Source: Verrucomicrobiales bacterium (lineage in GTDB: Bacteria; Verrucomicrobiota; Verrucomicrobiia; Verrucomicrobiales; DEV007). From it: a stretch of 15,695 nt of DNA. The stretch covers positions 1-15,695 of the forward strand of contig JALRFZ010000308.1 in the NCBI GenBank assembly GCA_023253615.1, in the 5' to 3' direction. This document shows, piece by piece, positions 7,155 to 12,564 of this stretch; position 1 is the first letter of the stretch, and every line of letters begins with the position of its first letter. Below the pieces are notes generated by a model, which searched no databases, was not told the origin of the DNA, and saw nothing but the letters and a program-made list of their open reading frames with translations. The position numbers and the translations under genes were made by a program.

Positions 7155-7169
7155 GGTCGTTCCACGACC
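7155..7169. repeat. Perfect hairpin GGTCGT-TCC-ACGACC
   Basis: Six-base-pair stem with a three-base loop, in the same mutY/HU-type spacer. It has no adjoining T-run on either strand, so it is unlikely to be a terminator. Its stem and loop sizes match the hairpin at 7192-7206. Confidence 0.5.
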
Positions 7170-7182
7170 GCAATTTGCCATC

Positions 7183-7206
7183 AAAAAAGAATCCGCCGGT
7201 GGCGGA
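7183..7206 (-). terminator. Putative minus-strand intrinsic terminator or attenuator in the mutY leader region
   Basis: TCCGCC-GGT-GGCGGA (7192-7206) is a perfect six-base-pair hairpin. Read on the minus strand it is followed at once by TTC and a run of six T (7188-7183), the shape of an intrinsic terminator. No minus-strand gene ends here. It would either stop antisense RNA coming from the HU-type gene or act in a long mutY leader. The stem is short, hence moderate confidence. Confidence 0.4.
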
Positions 7207-7273
7207 AAGATTGATTGCCAAACCAAGGAGGGTTCCCAGATTAACGCATCCAACCACTTCGAAGAGCACATCC

Positions 7274-7576
7274 ATGGCCACCATCACCAAACGGGATCTC
7301 GTGATCCGAATCAGCAACGAGACGGGTCTGACCCAGCAGGAAGTCTTCGGCGTCGTGCAGTGCTTCATCGAGGAGGTGACCACCTGCCTCGCGGCCAACG
7401 ACGATGTCGTGCTCCGCAACTTCGGCGCCTTCCAGGTCACCAAGACGAAGCCGAAGATCGGCCGCAATCCCAACAAGCCCGATTCCGCCGTGCCGATCCC
7501 GGCCCGCGCGGTGGTGAAGTTCAAACCCGGCAAAGAGCTCAAGGAGCGCGTTGCCAAGGTGTTGCCCGAGCTCTGA
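7274..7576 (+). CDS. HU/IHF family DNA-binding protein
   Basis: This is a nucleoid-associated protein of 100 residues, the usual length for the family. It begins MATITKRDLVIRIS and shows the helical dimerisation region (about 1-45). The signature segment is LRNFGAFQV (47-55), and the beta-arm is GRNPNKPDSAVPIPARAVVKF (63-83) with the DNA-intercalating proline position at Pro66. It ends with the helix KELKERVAKVL. I cannot tell HU from IHF subunits by eye, so no symbol is given. Start ATG at 7274. An AAGGAGGG stretch at 7225-7232 is a perfect anti-16S match but lies too far upstream (about 40 bases) to serve this ATG, and no other start codon fits it. Divergent from mutY; the DksA-like gene follows after 201 bases. 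Confidence 0.94.
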   Translation: MATITKRDLVIRISNETGLTQQEVFGVVQCFIEEVTTCLAANDDVVLRNFGAFQVTKTKPKIGRNPNKPDSAVPIPARAVVKFKPGKELKERVAKVLPEL

Positions 7577-7682
7577 GCCCCGGTGGGCGCGCCTGGCCGC
7601 GGGGATTCTCCGGCGCCGGCAACCCTGCGGACCGGTAGCGCCGCGTTGCCGCGCAGCGATCTCCGGTCCCCCTGTTTTCTCC

Positions 7683-7711
7683 TTGCGGCCCCGCAGGGCT
7701 TGACTTACAAA
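7683..7711 (+). promoter_or_regulatory. Candidate promoter for the DksA-like gene
   Basis: TTGCGG (7683-7688), a 17-base spacer and TACAAA (7706-7711) give a plausible sigma-70-like promoter 67 bases before the ATG at 7778. A better -35-like hexamer, TTGACT, lies at 7700-7705 but lacks a partner at the right distance. In the rest of the spacer after the HU-type gene I see only a 10-base palindrome, CCGGCGCCGG (7610-7619), and a GC-rich stem around 7681-7698. There is no clear terminator. Confidence 0.35.
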
Positions 7712-7777
7712 TGCCGCTCTCTTTCGCGGGGAGCCGTTTTGTCCTCTGCGACCCTTCAACATCCGTCGACGAATCCC

Positions 7778-9028
7778 ATGGCCAAAAAAGCAGCCACGAA
7801 GAACGCTCCCTCGAAGAAGCCAGTCGCAAAGCAGAAAGCCCCGGCCGCCAAGAAGCCGGCTTCGACCGCCAAGGCATCGTCCGCCAAAAAAGCCCCGGCG
7901 AAGGCCCCGGCCAAAAAGGTGACGCCAAAGAAAACGGTCGCGAAGGCTCCCGTGAAAAAAGCCCCGGCCAAACCCGCCGCGAAACCCGCCGCCAAACCGG
8001 CTCCGAAGAAAGCCGCGCCCGCGAAACCGGTGAAGAAGGCGCCCGCCAAGCCCGTGAAGAAGGCGGCTCCGGTGAAAGGCAAGGCGGCTCCGGCCAAACC
8101 TGCTGCGAAACCCACGGCAAAAACGACCTCGAAAAAGCCGGTCGCGCCCGCCAAGCCCGCCCCCAAGCAGGCCCCGAAGGCCCCGGCCAAGCCCGCCGCC
8201 AAACCGGCGGCCAAGTCCGCCGCGAAGACTCCCGTCAAACCATCGGCGAAGCCTGCCGCGAAACCCGCCGCCAAGCCGGCGCCCGCCAAGGTCGAATCGA
8301 AAAAGACCACCGCCGCGAAACCTGCGGTCAAGCCCGCTCCCAAGGCGGACGCCGCCAAGGCCCCTGCTGTTTCCCCATCCAAACCCCAGGCCGTCGCGCC
8401 CGCGCCCGCACCGGCGAAGAGCGAACCCGTCAAGACGGCCTCCAAGACTTCCTCCTCCGCACCCGTGAAAATCCCACCCAAGAAGAGACTGCCCGTCAAG
8501 CGGCGACCCTTGTTCGCCCACCTCACCAACCACGCCCCCGTTGTTCCCTCCGCCGAAGCCAAGGAAAAGCCCAAAAAGCTTTCCCCCGCCTTCCTCAAGG
8601 CCCAGCGCCAGCGCCTCCTCGATCTGCGTGATTCCCTCGTCGATCAGATGTCCGGCGTCGCCCGCGACGCCATCCGCGGCGAGGACGGGGATTCGTCAGC
8701 CTTCGGCATGCACCAAGCCGATGCCGGCAGCGATTCCTACGATCGCGATTTCGCCCTCAACATCCTCTCGCAGGAACAAAACGCTCTTTACGAGATCGAG
8801 GAAGCCCTGGTGCGCATCGATTCCGGTGAATACGGCGTCTGCCAGGGATCGGGAGAATTGATCCCCCAGGCCCGCCTCGAAGCCATCCCCTTCGCCCGTT
8901 GCACGGTCGAGTACCAGGAGAAGCTCGATCAGGAGCAAACCATTGGAAATTACCGCACTCCGGTCACCTCCCTCTTCGGTCTCGAGGAGAAGGAAGTCTC
9001 CAAACCTTCCGACGAGGACGAGGATTAA
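7778..9028 (+). CDS. DksA/TraR-like protein with long histone-H1-like Lys/Ala/Pro N-terminal region
   Basis: The 416-residue product has two parts. Residues 1-245 are low-complexity and basic, built from AKPA-, PAKK- and AAKPA-type units like a histone H1 tail, with almost no acidic residues. Residues about 265-400 match the DksA/TraR family: a helix (AFLKAQRQRLLDLRDSL), an acidic tip region (HQADAGSDSYDRDFAL, 312-327), a second helix (QEQNALYEIEEALVRIDSGEYGVC), then RLEAIPFAR. DksA proteins enter the secondary channel of RNA polymerase and alter initiation with ppGpp. In the zinc-finger segment only Cys355 is at a canonical position. Ser358 replaces the second Cys, and Cys375 is one residue early for the third. 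The C terminus is acidic (SDEDED). The ATG at 7778 (MAKKAATK) starts the repeat region; upstream frame is non-conserved. Downstream are rpmG and rpsR. The basic half probably binds DNA or RNA (inference). Confidence 0.9.
   Translation: MAKKAATKNAPSKKPVAKQKAPAAKKPASTAKASSAKKAPAKAPAKKVTPKKTVAKAPVKKAPAKPAAKPAAKPAPKKAAPAKPVKKAPAKPVKKAAPVKGKAAPAKPAAKPTAKTTSKKPVAPAKPAPKQAPKAPAKPAAKPAAKSAAKTPVKPSAKPAAKPAAKPAPAKVESKKTTAAKPAVKPAPKADAAKAPAVSPSKPQAVAPAPAPAKSEPVKTASKTSSSAPVKIPPKKRLPVKRRPLFAHLTNHAPVVPSAEAKEKPKKLSPAFLKAQRQRLLDLRDSLVDQMSGVARDAIRGEDGDSSAFGMHQADAGSDSYDRDFALNILSQEQNALYEIEEALVRIDSGEYGVCQGSGELIPQARLEAIPFARCTVEYQEKLDQEQTIGNYRTPVTSLFGLEEKEVSKPSDEDED
7781..8512 (+). repeat. Lys/Ala/Pro low-complexity coding repeat
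   Basis: This stretch codes for residues 2-245 of the DksA-like protein. Short AKP/AAK/PAK units recur with mixed codons (gccaag, gcgaaa, cccgcc), so it is not a clean DNA tandem repeat. It gives strong open frames on the other strand that are shadows. Confidence 0.85.
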
Positions 9029-9040
9029 AAAAATTATCGG

Positions 9041-9068
9041 TTGAGATTCCCGGGGGATGCCTTACATT
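9041..9068 (+). promoter_or_regulatory. Candidate promoter for rpmG-rpsR
   Basis: TTGAGA (9041-9046), a 16-base spacer and TACATT (9063-9068) lie between the DksA-like stop and the rpmG ATG at 9104. The implied start near 9075 would leave a leader of about 29 bases. This would let the ribosomal genes be expressed apart from the DksA-like gene. Confidence 0.5.
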
Positions 9069-9103
9069 CCCCGCCCTCGCGAAACACTCCACTCATTTTT
9101 CCC

Positions 9104-9277
9104 ATGCCCAGAGACGTCATCATTCTTGAATGCACCGAGGCCAAGGCGGAAGGCGGCCGTCCTTCCATCTACGTCACCTCGCGCAACAAAAAGAGCCTCC
9201 GTACTCCGGGCCGTCTGGAGAAAGTGAAGTTCAATCCCTACCTCAAGCGCCGCACCCTCCACCGCGAGAAGCGCTGA
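9104..9277 (+). CDS. rpmG: 50S ribosomal protein L33 (bL33), zinc-free form
   Basis: The 57-residue product is bL33 of the large ribosomal subunit: MPRDVIILECTEA, then TSRNKK (25-30), GRLEKVKFNPYLKRRTLHREK (36-56). The C-plus form of L33 binds zinc through two CxxC pairs. Here only Cys10 remains (CTEA) and the second pair is replaced in FNPYLKR, so this is a C-minus type. Start ATG at 9104; no strong Shine-Dalgarno. rpsR follows after 22 bases, so the two are surely co-transcribed. Confidence 0.95.
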   Translation: MPRDVIILECTEAKAEGGRPSIYVTSRNKKSLRTPGRLEKVKFNPYLKRRTLHREKR

Positions 9278-9299
9278 TATCCCCTATCTTTCAGACATC

Positions 9300-9536
9300 A
9301 TGGGCCCGAAAACCGAACAGAGAGCGATCAACTTCCGCCGCGCCAACCGGCGCATGCCCCGCCGTCGTTTTGACATTCCGGCGGAGAAGGTGAATTACCT
9401 CAACCCCGACTTCCTTAAGAACTTCACGACCGAGTCGGGCAAGATCTACGCCCGCCGCACCACCGGTGTCTCCGCGAAGCTTCATCGCAGGATCACCCGC
9501 GAGATCAAGCGCGCCCGCGCCCTGAACCTCATGTGA
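9300..9536 (+). CDS. rpsR: 30S ribosomal protein S18 (bS18)
   Basis: The 78-residue product is bS18 of the small subunit. Recognisable blocks are YLNPDFLKNFTTESGKI (33-49), RRTTGVSAKLHRRITREIKR (52-71) and a basic N terminus with RRANRRMPRRR. It has no cysteine, so no zinc site. bS18 is usually encoded with rpsF, ssb or rplI; here the partner is rpmG, with a DksA-like gene before it. The ATG at 9300 directly follows a CATC run 22 bases after the rpmG stop. A strong hairpin follows 31 bases after the stop. Confidence 0.95.
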   Translation: MGPKTEQRAINFRRANRRMPRRRFDIPAEKVNYLNPDFLKNFTTESGKIYARRTTGVSAKLHRRITREIKRARALNLM

Positions 9537-9567
9537 TCCGGGCTTTCGCCCTTCAAAAGTTTACCGC

Positions 9568-9596
9568 ACAGGGTTAGGTTCACCGCCTAACCCTGT
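9568..9596 (+). terminator. Hairpin terminator after rpsR
   Basis: ACAGGGTTAGG (9568-9578) and CCTAACCCTGT (9586-9596) form a perfect 11-base-pair stem with a 7-base loop. It is followed by TTGCTTTG, a modest T-tract. A shorter GGGC-TTTC-GCCC stem at 9540-9551 precedes it. The pair most likely ends the rpmG-rpsR transcript and separates it from the SRAP gene, whose ATG is only 21 bases further on. Confidence 0.75.
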
Positions 9597-9617
9597 TTGC
9601 TTTGGGGGGAAACGGTC

Positions 9618-10256
9618 ATGTGCAACCTCTACGACATCGGACCGGCCCGTCATCGTCGCGGTGATGATTGGGAAGACGCGATCGCCTCCGTTCTCGGCGC
9701 GCTCGCCCGCCCTCATGGCATCCGCAAGACCGATCCCGCGCCGGTGCTGCGTGCCGGCCGCCCGGCCGCAGCCTCTCCGTCCGCCAGCCTCATGCGCTGG
9801 GGGTTCGAGCGCGATTTCAATGCCGCGGTGAACAACGCGCGCCTCGACAAGCTCGATGGACCCTGGGCCCCGGCGTGGCGGGAAAAACGCCGCTGTCTCA
9901 TTCCTCTCTCGGCCTGGTATGAATGGCATGGACCAACCGGTAGCAAGCAGACCTTTGCCTTCGAGTCGCCCGACGGCACCTGGCTCTGGGCCGCCGGATT
10001 GTGGGAGGAAGGGAAGTCCGGACCCGCCTTCAGCATGATCACCCGTCCTGCCGCCGTGGACCTCGCTTTCGTGCACGACCGCATGCCTGCGATCCTACCT
10101 CCGGAGGATCTGGCACGGTACCTTGCCGACGAGGATCCCCGGGATCTCGTCGCCACCGCCGGGGTGCCGGTGAAAGTCTTTCGTTGTCACAACCCCTTGC
10201 TGAAAATCGCACAACACCGCGGCCCCGAGCCGATCGAGATGCTGCCGGGATTTTGA
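9618..10256 (+). CDS. SRAP (SOS response-associated peptidase) family protein, YedK/HMCES type
   Basis: SRAP proteins form a covalent link through Cys2 to abasic sites in single-stranded DNA, shielding them during replication. The 212-residue product has the required MCN start (Cys2 after Met removal) and RWGF (60-63). It also has NNAR (72-75), the RRCLIPLSAWYEW block (91-103) with catalytic Glu102, and HDRMPAILP (153-161) with His153. This matches the Cys/Asn/Glu/His active-site set of E. coli YedK. Members are usually about 200-230 residues. The ATG at 9618 is fixed by the need for Cys2 and is backed by a GGGGGGA Shine-Dalgarno-like run at 9604-9610. It converges on the YceI fusion gene with almost no spacer and no visible terminator between them. 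I see no SOS-type operator upstream. Confidence 0.93.
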   Translation: MCNLYDIGPARHRRGDDWEDAIASVLGALARPHGIRKTDPAPVLRAGRPAAASPSASLMRWGFERDFNAAVNNARLDKLDGPWAPAWREKRRCLIPLSAWYEWHGPTGSKQTFAFESPDGTWLWAAGLWEEGKSGPAFSMITRPAAVDLAFVHDRMPAILPPEDLARYLADEDPRDLVATAGVPVKVFRCHNPLLKIAQHRGPEPIEMLPGF

Positions 10257-10261
10257 ACGGC

Positions 10262-10335
10262 TCACGCTCCGGTCCGATCGGCGTGGATCTTCAGGTGCAG
10301 CTCGATCAGATCATTGACGACGTGTTTCCCGAGAA
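10262..10335 (-). other. Out-of-frame C-terminal coding remnant of the YceI domain
   Basis: In the frame one base off from the rhodanese/YceI gene, this stretch reads LGKHVVNDLIELHLKI and then HADRTGA before a TGA at 10262-10264. That is the expected last strand of a YceI lipocalin-like barrel, following YGSGRFFRF in the gene's own frame. One missing T in the TTT at 10334-10336 would restore a product of about 299 residues. The restored gene would end 5 bases from the SRAP stop. Confidence 0.75.
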
Positions 10336-11160
10336 ACGGAAGAAACGTCCCGACCCGTAGCGGCTGCCAAAGACGGTGCGGTTCAGCGAAATCTGCGCCT
10401 GCCCCGTGAGGCGCGATCCCTGGGCCGCGGCGACGATGGGGAACTCGATCTCGCGCGCGATGCCGCGAAGGGTGAAAACACCGCGGAGGAGGAAATTCGG
10501 CCGCCCCGGAGTGGCTCCCTCGATCGGATCGCAGGCGGTCGAGGTGAAGGTCGCCACGGGATGACCGGTCACATCGAAGAAGTCGGTTGTCTCGAGATGC
10601 TGGATGAGGAGACGGTTCATCGCCGCATCGGTGAGATCCTCGCAGGCGATCGTGTCCATCGCGATTTCGAAGGCGGCCGAGACCAGCTTTCCGCCTTCGA
10701 TCCCGAGCCGGCCTTTTGCGAGCGAGACCGTGCCGGAATGGTGATTGAAAAGATTGCGGCCGGTCCAGCGGATCACGCTCTCGTCGATATTCACCGCGTA
10801 GGTGCCGTCGGTCGGGATGGCGCACTCGGACATTTCACCCGAGCCTTCGAGCGGCAGGCCTGCCGCGGCGAGAGCATCGAGGCCACCTTCAAAACACTCC
10901 ACCGCCCCGTAGCCCGTCGCCCGGAGGATGTCGGCGGCGGTCTTTGCGTCGAGGGAGCCGCCGCCGGCCCCGTAGACGATCAGCGGCGCCGAAGGATCGG
11001 GCACCAGTTCCTTGACGCGTTCCGGGAAAACCATCTCGTAGACGCAGGCGTTCAATGAACCCGCGAGCCGCTTCGCCTCAAAGATTTCCTCGGGCAGAAC
11101 GTGGAGAAGCACGGGGCGGGGATCCGCGGCGAGACGTTTCTGGAGTTCTGTCAGGGTCAT
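10306..11160 (-). CDS. Rhodanese-like/YceI fusion protein, apparently frameshifted near its C terminus
   Basis: As read, this is a 284-residue protein. Residues about 1-105 are a rhodanese-like fold ending GYGAVECFEGGLDALAAAGLPL, but the active loop is VYGAGGGS (62-69), with Gly64 where the sulfur-carrying Cys should be. Residues about 115-284 are a YceI domain: YAVNIDESVIRWTGRN, GTVSLAKG (143-150), TDFFDV (192-197), FTSTAC, LRGVFTLRGIAREIEFPI (225-242), RTVFGSRYGSGRFF (261-274). YceI domains bind isoprenoid-type lipids, usually in the periplasm; here no signal peptide is visible, so a cytoplasmic protein is likely. The frame then ends early in SGNTSSMI, while the expected last strand lies one base out of frame (10262-10335). 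It follows the methyltransferase gene by 15 bases, in an apt-led trio. Confidence 0.85.
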   Translation of the reverse strand: MTLTELQKRLAADPRPVLLHVLPEEIFEAKRLAGSLNACVYEMVFPERVKELVPDPSAPLIVYGAGGGSLDAKTAADILRATGYGAVECFEGGLDALAAAGLPLEGSGEMSECAIPTDGTYAVNIDESVIRWTGRNLFNHHSGTVSLAKGRLGIEGGKLVSAAFEIAMDTIACEDLTDAAMNRLLIQHLETTDFFDVTGHPVATFTSTACDPIEGATPGRPNFLLRGVFTLRGIAREIEFPIVAAAQGSRLTGQAQISLNRTVFGSRYGSGRFFRFSGNTSSMI

Positions 11161-11175
11161 GGAGCAGTGGTTTTG

Positions 11176-11919
11176 TCAGGATTCCGGCCGGCGTTTCCAC
11201 ACGCTCGTTTGCGAGGTGCTGAGCTGCAGCTTGCGCCGGTGCTCGCGGATGAGGAAGGGGAGCTCCGTCGCCGAGAGAAACTCGAAGGTGCCGTCGAGGT
11301 GCTCGTGCAGATAATCGAGCGTCGCGCCGCTTGGCTGGTTTTCCCGGGGCGTGTAGGCGTCCATCCACGTCGCCGGGGTGGCGAGCACAAGATGTCCACC
11401 GGGATTCACCAGAGCGGGCAGGCGATCAAGGAATCTTCGCGGCTCAGGCAGACGACAGAGCAGGTTCGCGGCATGGACGAGGTCGAAGGCCCCGAGATCC
11501 CCGCGCAGGTCCATCGCGTCGCCCGTCTCGTAGGAGACACGGTCGGTCGCAACGCCTGATGGCATGGACACGACGAGCGGATCGCGCTGGTGCATCTCCG
11601 CATAGCGGTGGTAGGTGACGGTGTCGCCGCGGCGGACTGCCTCGGCGGCTTCGATGAAGGCGGCGGAAAAATCGATCCCGATCACTTCGCGGGCGATTTT
11701 GGAAAGCTCCAAGGTCGAGCGGCCCACCGCACAACCGAGGTCGAGAGCCCGCCCGATCTCGTGGGTTACTCCCGCGGCTTCCACCGTCGTCACGGGAAAG
11801 TCGAGGCAACGGGGCGGCAGTCCCGATGGATCGAAACCGACGCCTTCGAGGATCTCCGCGGGGGATCCGTAGTGGAAGAGCAGGTACCAGTCGCGGAGGA
11901 TCTCGCTTTCGTAATTCAT
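11176..11919 (-). CDS. Putative 4-mercaptohistidine N1-methyltransferase, OvoA C-terminal-domain type (stand-alone)
   Basis: The 247-residue SAM-dependent methyltransferase opens with MNYESEILRDWYLLFHYGS and continues with PPRCLDFPV (35-43). SAM motif I is ALDLGCAVGRST (58-69), the acidic loop is EVIGIDFS (78-85), and GDAMDLRGDLGAFD (133-146) follows. Other blocks are ANLLCRLPEPRRFL (151-164), LVLATPATWMDAYTPRE (178-193) and PFLIREHRRK (221-230). This whole layout is that of the methyltransferase domain at the C terminus of OvoA, which methylates the imidazole of 5-thiohistidine to give ovothiol A. Here there is no DinB or sulfoxide-synthase domain in frame, and none elsewhere in the window, so a separate OvoA-like synthase gene would be needed. 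The assignment is from remembered family pattern; the substrate is inferred. It lies 12 bases after apt and 15 before the YceI fusion gene. Confidence 0.82.
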   Translation of the reverse strand: MNYESEILRDWYLLFHYGSPAEILEGVGFDPSGLPPRCLDFPVTTVEAAGVTHEIGRALDLGCAVGRSTLELSKIAREVIGIDFSAAFIEAAEAVRRGDTVTYHRYAEMHQRDPLVVSMPSGVATDRVSYETGDAMDLRGDLGAFDLVHAANLLCRLPEPRRFLDRLPALVNPGGHLVLATPATWMDAYTPRENQPSGATLDYLHEHLDGTFEFLSATELPFLIREHRRKLQLSTSQTSVWKRRPES

Positions 11920-11931
11920 CGGGCCGTCTGA

Positions 11932-12474
11932 TCAATACGTCAGCAAGGCCACGGTGCGGACCGAAGGATCGAGGTTTTTCCGTCCCTCGAGGAACGCGAG
12001 CTCGATGAGGAAGGTGAGGCAGACGACTTCGCCGCCGAGCTGCTGGATGAGTTTCAGCGCCGCGCCCGCCGTGCCGCCGGTGGCGAGGAGATCATCGATC
12101 AGCACGACCTTTTCTCCGGGATCGATCGCATCGCGGTGGATCTCGACGTGGGCTTCGCCGTACTCCAGCGTGTAGGCGGCCCCGTGGGTTTCCCAGGGGA
12201 GCTTGCCCTTTTTCCGCACCGGCACAAAACCCGCGCCGAGCCGGTCGGCGAGGGCCGCGCCGAAGATGAAACCGCGCGCATCGATCCCGACGATCTTCGT
12301 GGGACTTTCCCCGCCGACGGCGGAGACGAATTCATCGATCGCGAGGCGGAAGAGTTCGCCGCTCGCGAGGATGGGCGTGATGTCCTTGAAGACGATGCCG
12401 GGCTTCGGGAAGTCGTTCACGTCGCGCACGGCGGCGTTGAGGCGGGAAAGGTTTTTCTCGTTCACGGGAGGCAC
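11932..12474 (-). CDS. apt: Adenine phosphoribosyltransferase
   Basis: Apt makes AMP from adenine and PRPP in purine salvage. The 180-residue product has the family blocks FPKPGIVFKDITPIL (22-36), GIDARGFIFGAALA (63-76), RKKGKLPWET (87-96) and YTLEYG (101-106). The PRPP-binding loop VVLIDDLLATGGTA is at 123-136. The start is a GTG at 12474 (next residues PPVNEK). An in-frame TAG lies immediately before it, so no longer form exists; a second GTG at 12465 is possible. It is the first gene of a tight minus-strand trio with the OvoA-type methyltransferase and YceI fusion, and diverges from the SDR gene over 90 bases. Confidence 0.96.
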   Translation of the reverse strand: MPPVNEKNLSRLNAAVRDVNDFPKPGIVFKDITPILASGELFRLAIDEFVSAVGGESPTKIVGIDARGFIFGAALADRLGAGFVPVRKKGKLPWETHGAAYTLEYGEAHVEIHRDAIDPGEKVVLIDDLLATGGTAGAALKLIQQLGGEVVCLTFLIELAFLEGRKNLDPSVRTVALLTY

Positions 12475-12564
12475 CTAACGCGGTCGCGGTGGCGTGGTCA
12501 AGGCACGATTCAGGCAGGAAATTCGGGAGCAATCCCCGAGGCCGTGGTCTACACTCGCGACGTC

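Noticed and set aside
7225..7232. AAGGAGGG as ribosome-binding site of the HU-type gene
   Set aside because: It is about 40 bases from the ATG and no in-frame start codon lies at a suitable distance. It may be chance.
7241..8533. 430-codon Gly/Arg/Phe-rich open frame on the minus strand
   Set aside because: It is the reverse of the Lys/Ala/Pro repeat region of the DksA-like gene and has no independent sign of coding.
12136..12564. N-terminal extension of the SDR frame
   Set aside because: It overlaps apt on the opposite strand, and the Rossmann fold begins at the ATG at 12565.
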